Positions 8,674 to 17,661 of a stretch of 64,000 nt of DNA are shown here, one piece after another (the first letter of the stretch is position 1; the number at the start of each line of letters is the position of its first letter). This DNA is from Acinetobacter terrae (GTDB lineage Bacteria; Pseudomonadota; Gammaproteobacteria; Pseudomonadales; Moraxellaceae), in the NCBI RefSeq assembly GCF_013004375.1, contig NZ_JABERI010000007.1, forward strand, positions 1 to 64,000, read 5' to 3'. Both the position numbers and the translations under genes were made by a program. The notes beneath the pieces were generated by a model. The model made no database searches, was not told where the DNA came from, and saw only the letters and a program-made list of their open reading frames with translations.

Positions 8674-9951
8674 ATGTCAAAAATAATATGGGGTTTAGGT
8701 GGTTTTGTTGTATTGGCAACGGCTGCTATTGGGGGAAATTTGTATGCAGATAAAAGTTTAAATTCATATTATCAGCAAAATCAAAAAACCAATTTGGTTT
8801 CGATTCAATATAAAAATTTTAATATGGGAGCAATGCAGGGTTCTGCAGACTGGACCGCTCAATTGTCATTTGATCCGTGTAAACCTAAAGATGTTTTGAT
8901 TCTCACAGGCACGGATGAAATTAAACGCAGTTGGAATGGTTATCATATTGAATCGAAAATTAATTTACAGCAAGGCAATGAAGTTTTTCAAAAAATACTC
9001 AAACAGCCTTTAACTGCTCAAACCAGGATCGATTGGTTAGGTGTGGTGCATTCATCATTAACGACACCAGTTTTTGAGAAAAATGATGCGGATATACAAA
9101 CCCGAATTGATTCAATGACGTTTAAAATGGATGCAAAATCAAAAGGGAATCAATTAGAGATACTTAATGCGAAACTTCAAATACCCAATATGACCGTTAG
9201 CGATAAATTGGGTCATGTACAGATGCAAGAAGTAGAGTTTGAAACGACCCAAGGCTTAAATTCTACCTTTGATAAAGGGAAAACCCAATTGAATATTGCT
9301 TCGATTAAACGTACCGATCGAGATGTACAGCAATTTGGCAGTGGTGAATTTAAAGATTTTGTTTTGGTTATGAATACGGGTATTGATAAACAAACAGTAA
9401 ATTTTGATACTCAACTGAATATTAAAGAAGTGGTCATGCATAAAATCCCGACTTTTCAAAAGTTGCAAATGAACTTTAATCTGAAAGCACTGAATAAGCA
9501 AAAAGTGCAGGATTTTTTTGATTTGCTGGAAAAAAATAGTGAAGTCTGTGTAGCTAAAGAAGAGTTGTCTCAAGAATTGGCTAATAGTCTTTTATCCATT
9601 GTGAATGAAGGTTTTACTTTTGAATCGCAAAATAATCAGATTAATTTGGGTGAAGGGTATGCTAAAGCAAGCTTGAGTGGCAAGGTGATGCCCGGTCATC
9701 AATCTTCATTTGCTAGCTTGGTTAAAATGGCACCCAGTTTAGTCGAGTATCAGGCGAATGTTGAATATGATAAACAAATCATGAAAACCCTGATGAGTAA
9801 TTATTTACAGCAAGGCGGTAAAACACTGTCTGATCAAGAACTTGAACAAATGCTTAATGGCATGCAGCAAGCAATGCAAGCCAAACGAGATGGTGATGTG
9901 TTAAAGATAGGAATCGAATATAAATATGGCGAAAAGAAATTTTTAAATTAA
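8674..9951 (+). CDS. DUF945 (YdgA) family inner-membrane-anchored protein
   Basis: The predicted 425-residue protein begins with a single hydrophobic helix (about 4-22, IIWGLGGFVVLATAAIGG), followed by a long soluble part. Its length, signal-anchor and repeated beta-strand pattern are those of the DUF945/YdgA family, whose members face the periplasm and have no settled function. The start at 8674 places the hydrophobic helix right at the N-terminus; the reading frame is open from a TTG at 8644, which would put ten charged residues ahead of it. It is transcribed after the GH3 cluster on the same strand, but the 120-base gap, which holds a TATACT box at 8635, suggests its own promoter. Confidence 0.75.
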   Translation: MSKIIWGLGGFVVLATAAIGGNLYADKSLNSYYQQNQKTNLVSIQYKNFNMGAMQGSADWTAQLSFDPCKPKDVLILTGTDEIKRSWNGYHIESKINLQQGNEVFQKILKQPLTAQTRIDWLGVVHSSLTTPVFEKNDADIQTRIDSMTFKMDAKSKGNQLEILNAKLQIPNMTVSDKLGHVQMQEVEFETTQGLNSTFDKGKTQLNIASIKRTDRDVQQFGSGEFKDFVLVMNTGIDKQTVNFDTQLNIKEVVMHKIPTFQKLQMNFNLKALNKQKVQDFFDLLEKNSEVCVAKEELSQELANSLLSIVNEGFTFESQNNQINLGEGYAKASLSGKVMPGHQSSFASLVKMAPSLVEYQANVEYDKQIMKTLMSNYLQQGGKTLSDQELEQMLNGMQQAMQAKRDGDVLKIGIEYKYGEKKFLN

Positions 9952-9962
9952 GACCTGAGCTT

Positions 9963-9994
9963 AAAAAAGGCTGCCAGATGTGCAGTCTTTTTTA
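9963..9994 (+). terminator. terminator of the DUF945 gene
   Basis: AAAAAGGCTGC pairs with GCAGTCTTTTT (one G-T wobble), followed by Ts, 12 bases after the stop. Confidence 0.75.
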
Positions 9995-10086
9995 ATTGCA
10001 AAATATCGGGAAATACCGAAAGCACATTGTTGTTATATATAAAAATTGCTAGCGTTCATGATGAATAATAAAAAGGAAACTCCATC

Positions 10087-10533
10087 ATGAAGATGAATAA
10101 TAAAAAAAGCTTTTATCGACAGTCTCGAAAAAAATTAGTTGCAATGAATATGCTGCTAATAATAAGTCCATGGTGTTATGCAGAAGTTCCTCTAACAGAT
10201 CAAAAATTGTCAGAACAAACGAGTGATTCCAAACATCTTGATGCTGAGAGTATTCAGCGTGCTCAAAATAGTATGGCGCAACCGATTGAGCAGCAGAAAA
10301 AAGAAAGTAAAGCGTTAAGTGATCAGAACAATCAGGGGATTCAAAAGCAGAATATTGACGAAACGGCATTATCCGATTATCAGATGCAGAAGAAAAAGGC
10401 GGCTGAACAATTGATGTTGAATGAAAGGCAAGCCAGTACTGATTCAAACATTCGCTTCTTTGACACAGTGAACCAATCGGATAATTTGCGAATGAATTAT
10501 TACGATGGTATTAGCATTGAGATGAAACGATAA
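10087..10533 (+). CDS. small secreted protein, function unknown
   Basis: A 148-residue protein. The first 30 or so residues form a signal peptide: a basic region (RQSRKKLV), the hydrophobic stretch MNMLLIISPW, and a likely cleavage after CYA. The mature part is very hydrophilic, rich in Gln, Ser, Lys and Asp, and predicted to be helical or disordered (for example QPIEQQKKESKALSDQNNQ). I recognise no domain. AAGGA nine bases upstream supports the ATG at 10087. The last codons form the left arm of a hairpin (10517-10548). Confidence 0.65.
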   Translation: MKMNNKKSFYRQSRKKLVAMNMLLIISPWCYAEVPLTDQKLSEQTSDSKHLDAESIQRAQNSMAQPIEQQKKESKALSDQNNQGIQKQNIDETALSDYQMQKKKAAEQLMLNERQASTDSNIRFFDTVNQSDNLRMNYYDGISIEMKR

Positions 10534-10548
10534 ATCGTTTCATCTCAA
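10517..10548 (+). terminator. 15-bp perfect inverted repeat across the stop codon
   Basis: TTGAGATGAAACGAT (10517-10531) and ATCGTTTCATCTCAA (10534-10548) are perfect inverse copies around AA. The stop codon TAA (10531-10533) is at the apex. A weak T-rich run (TTTGTATTATTT) follows, so it probably ends the small secreted-protein transcript. It also separates that gene from the convergent rlmKL. Confidence 0.6.
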
Positions 10549-10574
10549 TTTGTATTATTTAAAGCAAAGCATCA

Positions 10575-12779
10575 TTAAATTGGATGATGTTTAATTTTCC
10601 ATGCTTTATGGATTCTGGTATTGCGTTTGAAGTCTGGGCCAATGGTTTCACTGGTAATTTCTTGCACATCAAACATGGCTTGAACTTCTTCATCCATTTC
10701 GAAACCACGATAGTTATTCGAGAAGTACAAGGTGCCTTCGGTGGTTAAACGGTTCATGGCACGTTTAAGCAATGAATTGTGGTCACGTTGTACGTCAAAA
10801 GTACCGTAGAATTTTTTCGAATTTGAGAATGTTGGTGGGTCAATGAAGATCAGATCATATTGTTCATGACCTTCTTTTAACCATTCAAAACAGTCACTAG
10901 AGAAGAACTGATGCTGTTCATCCGCATGATCAACCGTCAAACCATTGAGTACAAAGTTTTCTTTAGACCAATTTAAATAGGTATTGGATAAATCGACACT
11001 TGTTGTACTTGCTGCACCACCTAAAGCTGCATGTAAACTTGCAGTAGAGGTATAGCTGTACAAGTTCAAGAAGTGTTTTCCTTTTGCTTCAGCCGCAATG
11101 CGTAAACGCATTTGACGATGATCGAGGAACAAACCAGTATCGAGATAGTCAGTTAAATTGACTAAAATTTTAGCTTTGCCTTCTTGCACGATAAAGCGTT
11201 TAGAAGCCGTACTTTGTTTTTCGTACTGAGTTTTACCTTCCTGACGGGCACGGGTCTTGATAAAGATCGCATCACGACCTAAACCGGTCACGGCACGAAT
11301 AGAAGCTAAAGCAAGATTAAAGCGTTTTTTTGCTTTTTCAGGATCAATGGTTTTTGGTGGCGCATATTCTTGGACATGCAGACGATCACCATACAAATCC
11401 ACCGCGACATTAAAGTCAGGTAAATCTGCATCGTATAAACGTAAGCAATAGATATTTTCTTTAACCGCCCATTTTTTCAAGGCTTGAATATTCTTTTGCA
11501 AACGGTTGGTAAAGTCCTCAGCACCTTCAATCGGCTCAAACTGTTGCGGTTGCCAAGTCGCCAGGAATGGCTGGCTCACAGCTACTGGTTTGATGGTACC
11601 GAAACGTACATAAATAGGAAGTTTACCATTCATCAAACGCAGAATTTGCGGATCGTTGAACGCAAGTACATCGGCTTGTTCAACTTGTGCAGCAATTACT
11701 GCAGCATATTGATTCGGGAAGTTCTTTTGTAAAAGAGCTGACAAGCCTAAGTACAAGGCACGGTTTGACGCTTTTTCACCTAAACGCTCACCATAGGGTG
11801 GGTTGGTGACGATAAATGAAGTTTTTCCTTCAGCTTGGAAATCAGGCCAATCTGCAAGGGTACGTTCTTCAATCTTGATTTGATCAAGTATTGATTCAAA
11901 GCCAGCAGCAATAATATTTTGCTTGGTCGCTTTCACAGCTTCCCAGTCGGCATCATACGCATAGAATTGAGGGAGCTGTTTTTCTAATCCTGCTTGATGG
12001 CGTTCAGCTGCTTCAGCTTTAATCGACATCCATAAATCATGGTCATGACCATTCCAGCCATTAAAACCAAAACGACGGACTAAACCAGGTGCACGATCGG
12101 TGAGCATCATCAGTGATTCAATGATGAATGTCCCTGAACCACACATTGGATCTAAAATAATGTCTGGATTGCGTTCGATTAATTTGGCTTTTTGCAGAAT
12201 TGCGGCTGCAAGGTTTTCTTTAATCGGGGCATCGGTCATGAAATGACGATAGCCGCGTTTATGTAAAGAATCACCTGATAAATCCAGGCAATAAGTATGC
12301 TGAGTTTTACCAGCAAGCACATATAAGGTAATTTCAGGTTGTTTAATGTCGATGCTTGGGCGTTTGCCTACAGCTTCCATAAAGGAATCGACCACACCAT
12401 CTTTCACACGTAAAGTCGCAAATTGACTATTTACTTTAATGTCGCGCTCGACGTGTAAACGAATGGCAAATGTACTTTGTGTTGCAAAAACAAGTGACCA
12501 GTCAAAGTTCATTGCACCTTCGTACAATTCTTCAGCCACATCACGTGCATCATGAGTGAACTCTAATTCATGCGTATGAATAGGGGTGAGAACACGAGAG
12601 GCTAAACGTGACCACATACAAATACGGTATGCATTTTCTAGCGTGCCTTGGAAAACTAAACGTCCTGGAAAGCGTTCAATGTTTTGAACACCTAAACCTT
12701 CCAATTCTTCTTGGAGTAAGGTTTCAAGCCCATCTGCACAGGTGACCCAGTATGTAGAAAGACGTAGTTTCGAATTCAT
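10575..12779 (-). CDS. rlmL: bifunctional 23S rRNA methyltransferase RlmKL
   Basis: RlmKL is one polypeptide with two SAM-dependent methyltransferases that modify 23S rRNA: m2G2445 (N-terminal half) and m7G2069 (C-terminal half). The 734 residues contain a THUMP RNA-binding domain (about 50-160), a first Rossmann methyltransferase with DPMCGSGTFIIE near 210 and the catalytic NPPYGER near 325, and a second one with NLYSYTSTASLHA and DLIFIDPPTFSNSKK. E. coli RlmKL has 702 residues. The ATG at 12779 is preceded by GGAA and begins MNSKLRLSTYWVTC; the frame is open four codons further to a TTG. It is a stand-alone gene with no partner. Confidence 0.95.
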   Translation of the reverse strand: MNSKLRLSTYWVTCADGLETLLQEELEGLGVQNIERFPGRLVFQGTLENAYRICMWSRLASRVLTPIHTHELEFTHDARDVAEELYEGAMNFDWSLVFATQSTFAIRLHVERDIKVNSQFATLRVKDGVVDSFMEAVGKRPSIDIKQPEITLYVLAGKTQHTYCLDLSGDSLHKRGYRHFMTDAPIKENLAAAILQKAKLIERNPDIILDPMCGSGTFIIESLMMLTDRAPGLVRRFGFNGWNGHDHDLWMSIKAEAAERHQAGLEKQLPQFYAYDADWEAVKATKQNIIAAGFESILDQIKIEERTLADWPDFQAEGKTSFIVTNPPYGERLGEKASNRALYLGLSALLQKNFPNQYAAVIAAQVEQADVLAFNDPQILRLMNGKLPIYVRFGTIKPVAVSQPFLATWQPQQFEPIEGAEDFTNRLQKNIQALKKWAVKENIYCLRLYDADLPDFNVAVDLYGDRLHVQEYAPPKTIDPEKAKKRFNLALASIRAVTGLGRDAIFIKTRARQEGKTQYEKQSTASKRFIVQEGKAKILVNLTDYLDTGLFLDHRQMRLRIAAEAKGKHFLNLYSYTSTASLHAALGGAASTTSVDLSNTYLNWSKENFVLNGLTVDHADEQHQFFSSDCFEWLKEGHEQYDLIFIDPPTFSNSKKFYGTFDVQRDHNSLLKRAMNRLTTEGTLYFSNNYRGFEMDEEVQAMFDVQEITSETIGPDFKRNTRIHKAWKIKHHPI

Positions 12780-13011
12780 GCAAATTTCCAAAAGCAGCTA
12801 AGCAATCTACTATTTTAACGTATTTTAGTCCTGAAAAGTTTTTAAATTGTGGCTAACCCTAGGCTTGATATGGAAATATTTGATTTTTATCTATTAAGCT
12901 TGCATAACTGGTATGTATTTTGCTGACAGAATGCCTTTCATTGGTTATCAGTCATGTGATTTTGACTATAACCGCTGTTTTAAGATTTTTGATTTGATGA
13001 GAGGGTATTGA

Positions 13012-13356
13012 ATGAAAGACACAATGCAGACTGGGTTTGTGAGCAATTCTGAATCTTTTTCTATCGCGACATTGATTTATGCTCGATTAAGACGTGTAAC
13101 AGGACGAGTGATTGATGTCATGTATTTGGTGCAAAACCAAGCTTACGCCCAATATGTGATTGATCTGGCTTTATCTGCGAATGATTTCGAGTTGCAGCGA
13201 CAAGCTGAGCGCCTACGTTCCTTAATGGTGTTCGATGCTGAACCTAATCAAATTAAGATTAAGGAAGAAATAGCAGAAACATATGAAACCGAAGTAACCG
13301 AAGAAGAAATTTATAGAGCTCAAGTGTCACATCACTATATTGGTGCATTGCGTTAA
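13012..13356 (+). CDS. hypothetical protein, 114 aa
   Basis: A short cytosolic protein without signal peptide or membrane segment. The N-terminal half has a basic helix (YARLRRVTGRVIDVMYLV), the middle looks helical, and the C-terminal third is strongly acidic (KEEIAETYETEVTEEE). GAGAGGG upstream supports the ATG at 13012. It has its own terminator at 13364. I do not recognise the family; the composition fits a small helical adaptor, which is a guess. Confidence 0.6.
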   Translation: MKDTMQTGFVSNSESFSIATLIYARLRRVTGRVIDVMYLVQNQAYAQYVIDLALSANDFELQRQAERLRSLMVFDAEPNQIKIKEEIAETYETEVTEEEIYRAQVSHHYIGALR

Positions 13357-13363
13357 TTTTTTA

Positions 13364-13400
13364 GGCTCTAAATACTGCTTTGATTTAGAGCCTGATTTTA
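13364..13400 (+). terminator. terminator of the 114-aa gene
   Basis: GGCTCTAAAT at 13364-13373 pairs with ATTTAGAGCC at 13383-13392, followed by TGATTTTA. Confidence 0.75.
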
Positions 13401-13553
13401 ATAAATTACCCATAAATTGAACCTCATCAATAAAGTATCGGGCCAGATAAATTGGTAAAACTAATCACTTACTTTTAATTAATAAATTTACATGACACGT
13501 AAATAGTCACTGAATGCTGAAAACTTCAACTGCCAACCACAGGGGAATATCTG

Positions 13554-13577
13554 TATAATAGTTCAACTTAACTGAAC
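13554..13577 (+). promoter_or_regulatory. -10 box and palindrome before pyrB
   Basis: TATAAT at 13554-13559 is a perfect -10 box; no good -35 is seen at the standard distance. Just after it, GTTCA (13561-13565) and TGAAC (13573-13577) form an inverted repeat over the expected transcription start. The position would suit a repressor operator; that is inference. Confidence 0.45.
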
Positions 13578-13588
13578 GGGAATCTCTC

Positions 13589-14605
13589 ATGCACTTGGCG
13601 GCATTGCATACTCCGAGCCAGATTCAACTCAATCAACAGGGTAATCTCAAACATTTCTTGACCATTGACGGTCTTTCTAAAGAAACCCTGACCAAAATTC
13701 TTGATACAGCCAATTCCTTTTTTAATGATCAAAACCAGCTGATAACGACGCCTCTATTAGAAGGTCGTACGGTCATGAATTTGTTCTTTGAAAACTCGAC
13801 ACGTACGCGTACCACTTTTGAAGCAGCGGCAAAACGCTTGTCAGCCAATGTGCTGAATATCGATATTGCACGCTCAAGTACATCAAAAGGTGAAACATTA
13901 CGAGATACTTTGTGGAATCTTGAAGCGATGGCGGCGGATATTTTCGTGGTTCGTCATTCAACTTCAGGTGCGGCACATTTTATTGCACAAACCGTTTGCC
14001 CGCATGTTGCGATTATTAACGCAGGTGATGGTCGCCATGCGCATCCGACTCAAGCAATGCTGGATATGTTGACCATCCGCCGTGAAACTAAAAAGCCATT
14101 CGAAGCTTTAAGTGTGGCCATTATTGGTGATATTAAACATTCACGTGTGGCACGTTCAGATGTAGCCGCATTGCAAACTTTAGGCTGTAAAGACATTCGT
14201 GTGATTGCACCGAATACTTTGCTGCCTTATGGCTTTGAAGAGTATGGCGAAGATGTTCGTCTGTTTAATAACATGGAAGCCGGGATTAAAGATTGCGACG
14301 TGATTATTACCTTACGTATTCAAAATGAACGGATTGATTCTCCAGCACTCGCTTCACAAGCTGAATTCTACAAAATGTACGGTTTGAACAAAGAACGTTT
14401 GGCGATGGCGAAACCTGATTGCATCGTGATGCATCCGGGACCAATGAACCGTGGCGTAGAAATTGATTCCAGTATTGCTGATGGTCCGCAAGCGGTTATC
14501 TTGCATCAGGTAACCAATGGTATTGCTGTGCGTATGGCGGTACTGGCACTGTCTATGCAAGGTCAGTTGCAAGAAAAAGGTTTAATTGAAGCGATTGCGG
14601 GATAA
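13589..14605 (+). CDS. pyrB: aspartate carbamoyltransferase, catalytic chain
   Basis: PyrB joins carbamoyl phosphate and aspartate to give carbamoyl aspartate, the committed step of pyrimidine synthesis. The 338 residues include the carbamoyl-phosphate loop STRTRT (70-75), K99 in SSTSKGE, HPTQ at 151-154 and HPGPMNRG near 285. The N-terminus is about 25 residues longer than in E. coli PyrB, which is typical of pseudomonad-type enzymes that assemble with an inactive dihydroorotase rather than with PyrI. That partner starts nine bases downstream. No attenuator-like leader is visible; the leader is only about 20 bases. Confidence 0.96.
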   Translation: MHLAALHTPSQIQLNQQGNLKHFLTIDGLSKETLTKILDTANSFFNDQNQLITTPLLEGRTVMNLFFENSTRTRTTFEAAAKRLSANVLNIDIARSSTSKGETLRDTLWNLEAMAADIFVVRHSTSGAAHFIAQTVCPHVAIINAGDGRHAHPTQAMLDMLTIRRETKKPFEALSVAIIGDIKHSRVARSDVAALQTLGCKDIRVIAPNTLLPYGFEEYGEDVRLFNNMEAGIKDCDVIITLRIQNERIDSPALASQAEFYKMYGLNKERLAMAKPDCIVMHPGPMNRGVEIDSSIADGPQAVILHQVTNGIAVRMAVLALSMQGQLQEKGLIEAIAG

Positions 14606-14614
14606 GGTAAAGTC

Positions 14615-15850
14615 ATGAGTATTGTAAAAATTGAAAATGTCCGTGTCTTAGACCCAATCAAAAAAACGGATCGCGTACAAACAGTATTTATCGAAAACGG
14701 CAAACTGGTTGCGGCAACAGATCAAGTAACTGAAAGCATTGATGGTCAAGGTCAATGGTTAATGCCAACCATGGTCGATTTGTGTGCACGTTTACGTGAG
14801 CCGGGTCAGCAACAACACGGTACTTTAAAATCTGAAGGAAAGGCTGCGCGTGAAAATGGCATTTTGCATGTCTTTACGCCGCCAGATTCAAAACCCATCG
14901 TACAAGACAATGGTGCGCTGATTCATGGCCTGGTTGAAAAAGCCATGCTGGATGGCGGCATTTATCTACAAGTGATTGGTGCACAAACTCAGGGCTTGCA
15001 AGGCAAACAACCTGCAAATATGGCGGGCTTGAAAAAAGGCGGTTGTACTGCTGTTTCGAATGCCAATGCACCGTTTGCTGATGATGATGTGGTCATTCGT
15101 ACCCTTGAATATGCAGCTGGCTTAGGTATGACAGTCGTGTTCTATGCAGAAGAACATCAAATCGCCAAAGATGGCTGTGCACATGAAGGCTTTATTGCCT
15201 CACGTCAAGGCTTGCCGATGATTCCAGCATTGGCTGAAACCGTTGCGATTGCCAAATATTTGCTCATGATTGAAGCAACTAAAGTGCGTGCACATTTCGG
15301 ATTGTTATCTTGTGGTGCCTCTGTTGAATTGATCAAAATTGCAAAAGACAAAGGCCTGCCTGTTACTGCTGATGTTGCGATGCATCAATTGCATTTAACT
15401 GAAAGCTTAACTGATGGTTTTAACTCTTTGGCACATGTACGCCCACCATTACGCGCTGAAAAAGATAAGCAATTATTACGTCAAGGCATAAAAGACGGTG
15501 TGATTGATGCGATTTGTACCCATCATGAACCGCTTAGCAGTTCTGCAAAATTAGCCCCATTTGCCGAAACACAACCGGGTATGACGGCTTTTGATACCTA
15601 TGTTGCGTTTGGTATTCAACTCATCAATGAAGGACTATTTGAGCCTTTAGAGTGGGTTGAAAAAGTGACCCTTGCCCCTGCAAAAGTGGCGAATATGGTC
15701 GATCGCTGGACTGAAGAATCTGGTTGGGCATTGGTTGATCCTAAACTTGAATGGATGGTCTCAAAAGAGTCAATTCTTTCACAGGGTAAAAATACGCCGC
15801 TCATTAATCAAAAAGTGGTAGGTAAAGTGGTTCAAACTTTTGTAGCTTAA
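14615..15850 (+). CDS. pyrC': dihydroorotase-like non-catalytic partner of PyrB (PyrC' / PyrX)
   Basis: This 411-residue protein has the amidohydrolase fold of dihydroorotase, but the zinc site is broken. The usual D-x-H-x-H-L-R motif reads D55-L-C57-A-R59-L-R, so both His ligands are replaced. The later His motifs are altered too (VAMHQLHLTE, ICTHHEP). In Pseudomonas an equivalent inactive pyrC' product is needed to build the PyrB dodecamer, and a separate active PyrC does the chemistry. The nine-base gap to pyrB implies co-translation. I therefore assign a structural role in aspartate carbamoyltransferase and not catalysis. A terminator follows at 15881. Confidence 0.88.
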   Translation: MSIVKIENVRVLDPIKKTDRVQTVFIENGKLVAATDQVTESIDGQGQWLMPTMVDLCARLREPGQQQHGTLKSEGKAARENGILHVFTPPDSKPIVQDNGALIHGLVEKAMLDGGIYLQVIGAQTQGLQGKQPANMAGLKKGGCTAVSNANAPFADDDVVIRTLEYAAGLGMTVVFYAEEHQIAKDGCAHEGFIASRQGLPMIPALAETVAIAKYLLMIEATKVRAHFGLLSCGASVELIKIAKDKGLPVTADVAMHQLHLTESLTDGFNSLAHVRPPLRAEKDKQLLRQGIKDGVIDAICTHHEPLSSSAKLAPFAETQPGMTAFDTYVAFGIQLINEGLFEPLEWVEKVTLAPAKVANMVDRWTEESGWALVDPKLEWMVSKESILSQGKNTPLINQKVVGKVVQTFVA

Positions 15851-15880
15851 TTGATTTAATATTTTTTTATAATTTATAAA

Positions 15881-15905
15881 AGTCAGCTTCGGCTGGCTTT
15901 TTTTA
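15881..15905 (+). terminator. terminator of pyrB-pyrC'
   Basis: AGTCAGC pairs with GCTGGCT (one wobble) across a TTCG tetraloop, followed by seven Ts. Confidence 0.9.
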
Positions 15906-16013
15906 TTGCTAAAAAATAATAGTATTCAAATAATACAATTAATTACACTGTCTAAAAAATGAGCATATAAACTAAAAATGCACGTAATAAAACGAGAATA
16001 AGAGGAATAATGG

Positions 16014-17498
16014 ATGAATACTAATTTGATTGATTTACTCAAGCAGAAAGTATCTGTGATTGTCCTTGAGGGTGAAACGGAATATCTCAGCGAAAAGAGT
16101 CAGGCATTAAGCAGTTTTTTTCCTATCCTCCTGTCACTTTTTAAATCTAAGCCAGAACTTATTGAAAATTTACAGCGTCAATTAAATCCGAGATTGACTG
16201 ATATCTTTGCCACACATCCCGATTTAAAGCAGGAATTTTTAGAACAGGTTTCTGGAACAGTCCCGACCGGTGCAATTGAATCTACTTTAAATCGCTCAAT
16301 TTCGCCCACACTTGGCTTTTTAGAAACAGAAGCCGGTTCTTCTGAACCAAGTGCGATTGCACATTTTATTGAAACACATTGGCCAGCAGTGTCGAGTGCT
16401 TTGCCACATTGGGCTACAGCACTTTTAAGCGCTTTGGGTGTGGGTATTGCATCTGGGCGCACTTTGCACCAAGCTCCCGAAGCTGAACCGTATAGAGCAG
16501 TTGAGGAAAAAAAGAAATCGAAATTTCTCTTACCGCTGATTGCTTTCATTGTTTTAGCTGCACTGCTGGCTTTAATGTTTAAAGCCTGCTCAGATAAAAA
16601 ACAAACTGAGCCAGCAAGCGGTGTGCCTGCACAGACTGCAACCAGTGAGCCAGCAAAATTGCAACTCAATACCGGTTCGACAGGGGATTTAACAACCTGT
16701 CAGGTATATTCTGGCAATGCGAGTTATACCGATATTCTGCAAAAAGAAATCAAACAAATTTTTAATCACAACAACGGTTGTGGTGTAGAAACGAATGCAA
16801 GCTACCATACCGAATTTATTGATCAAGATGCCATTCCAAGTGTATTGAAACTGGTCAAAGGTGTTCCAAATGCCTCATTAACTTGGATGGGTGATCAACT
16901 TTCTATTCAAACAGCTAATCCTGCTGATGCAGAGCAATTGGCAGCTAAAATTCGGCCACTTGTTAAAAATATGACAGTGATGACGCAAGCAACTACTGCT
17001 GCTTCTGTACCTACTGATAGCACTACTGCAATAAGTACAGGTAATACAAATGCAGAAAAAGCCTTGGCGGAAATTAACCCAGATAATATTCGTGCATTAG
17101 ATATTGCAACAGCATTAAACATGCAAATTATCAATTTTGATACCGCAAGTACCACTATTCCTGATGCCAATAAATCGATTTTAGATCAAGCAGCTGCACT
17201 GATTAAGCGGGCATCACACGTGCATTTAACGGTTAAGGGTCATACTGATGCAACGGGTAATGCTGCAGCAAATAAAGCATTATCGCAAAAACGAGCACAA
17301 GCCGTTGTAGATTATCTGGTGAAACAAGGTGTTGATCCTGCACAGTTGCAAGCTGTCGGTTATGGTTCGGAACAGCCTGTTGCGGATAATGCAACGCCTG
17401 AAGGTCAGTTTAAAAATCGCCGTATTGAGTTTGAAGTGTTAAATACCGATACGGGTGTGGTTCGTGATGTTGATGAGCAAGGCGTTAACAAACAGTAG
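16014..17498 (+). CDS. OmpA-family peptidoglycan-binding protein with internal membrane helix
   Basis: A 494-residue protein with an unusual order of parts. Residues 1-165 look cytosolic, with helices resembling DUF937 (NLIDLLKQ... FFPILLSLF). A basic KKKSK precedes one membrane helix at 171-191. Then comes a Thr/Ala/Pro-rich linker, a BON-like domain at about 227-317 with C229 and C256 placed to form a disulphide, a second linker, and an OmpA C-terminal domain at 371-477 with GHTDATG and NRRIEFE, the residues that hold the diaminopimelate of peptidoglycan. It would anchor the inner membrane to the cell wall. BON-plus-OmpA proteins resemble ArfA of mycobacteria. No partner gene is adjacent. 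Confidence 0.8.
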   Translation: MNTNLIDLLKQKVSVIVLEGETEYLSEKSQALSSFFPILLSLFKSKPELIENLQRQLNPRLTDIFATHPDLKQEFLEQVSGTVPTGAIESTLNRSISPTLGFLETEAGSSEPSAIAHFIETHWPAVSSALPHWATALLSALGVGIASGRTLHQAPEAEPYRAVEEKKKSKFLLPLIAFIVLAALLALMFKACSDKKQTEPASGVPAQTATSEPAKLQLNTGSTGDLTTCQVYSGNASYTDILQKEIKQIFNHNNGCGVETNASYHTEFIDQDAIPSVLKLVKGVPNASLTWMGDQLSIQTANPADAEQLAAKIRPLVKNMTVMTQATTAASVPTDSTTAISTGNTNAEKALAEINPDNIRALDIATALNMQIINFDTASTTIPDANKSILDQAAALIKRASHVHLTVKGHTDATGNAAANKALSQKRAQAVVDYLVKQGVDPAQLQAVGYGSEQPVADNATPEGQFKNRRIEFEVLNTDTGVVRDVDEQGVNKQ

Positions 17499-17536
17499 AT
17501 GTATAGTTTTAATAGCTTACATAATTTTCATAACAA

Positions 17537-17565
17537 AATCCCTGTATGACATAGGGATTTTTTTA
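17537..17565 (+). terminator. first of two tandem terminators after the OmpA-family gene
   Basis: AATCCCT pairs with AGGGATT, followed by Ts, about 40 bases after the stop codon. Confidence 0.8.
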
Positions 17566-17593
17566 TAAGATTTCTTTTAAATGCTCATTAAAC

Positions 17594-17622
17594 AAAAGGA
17601 CGAATTGATTCGTCCTTTTTTT
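17594..17622 (+). terminator. second tandem terminator
   Basis: AAAAGGACGAAT pairs with ATTCGTCCTTTT across a short loop, followed by Ts. It lies upstream of the DUF2520 start at 17662, which rules out starting that gene at the ATG at 17581. Confidence 0.9.
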
Positions 17623-17661
17623 ATTGGCATGCTGTGGTTAATTGTAAAACGTGAAAATATT

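Noticed and set aside
16178..16669. 163-codon open frame antisense to the OmpA-family gene
   Set aside because: The sense frame has a clear domain structure; the antisense product resembles no protein and has no start signals.
17581..17661. N-terminal extension of the DUF2520 protein from the ATG at 17581
   Set aside because: The extension contains a strong intrinsic terminator (17594-17622), and the Rossmann motif begins right at the ATG at 17662.
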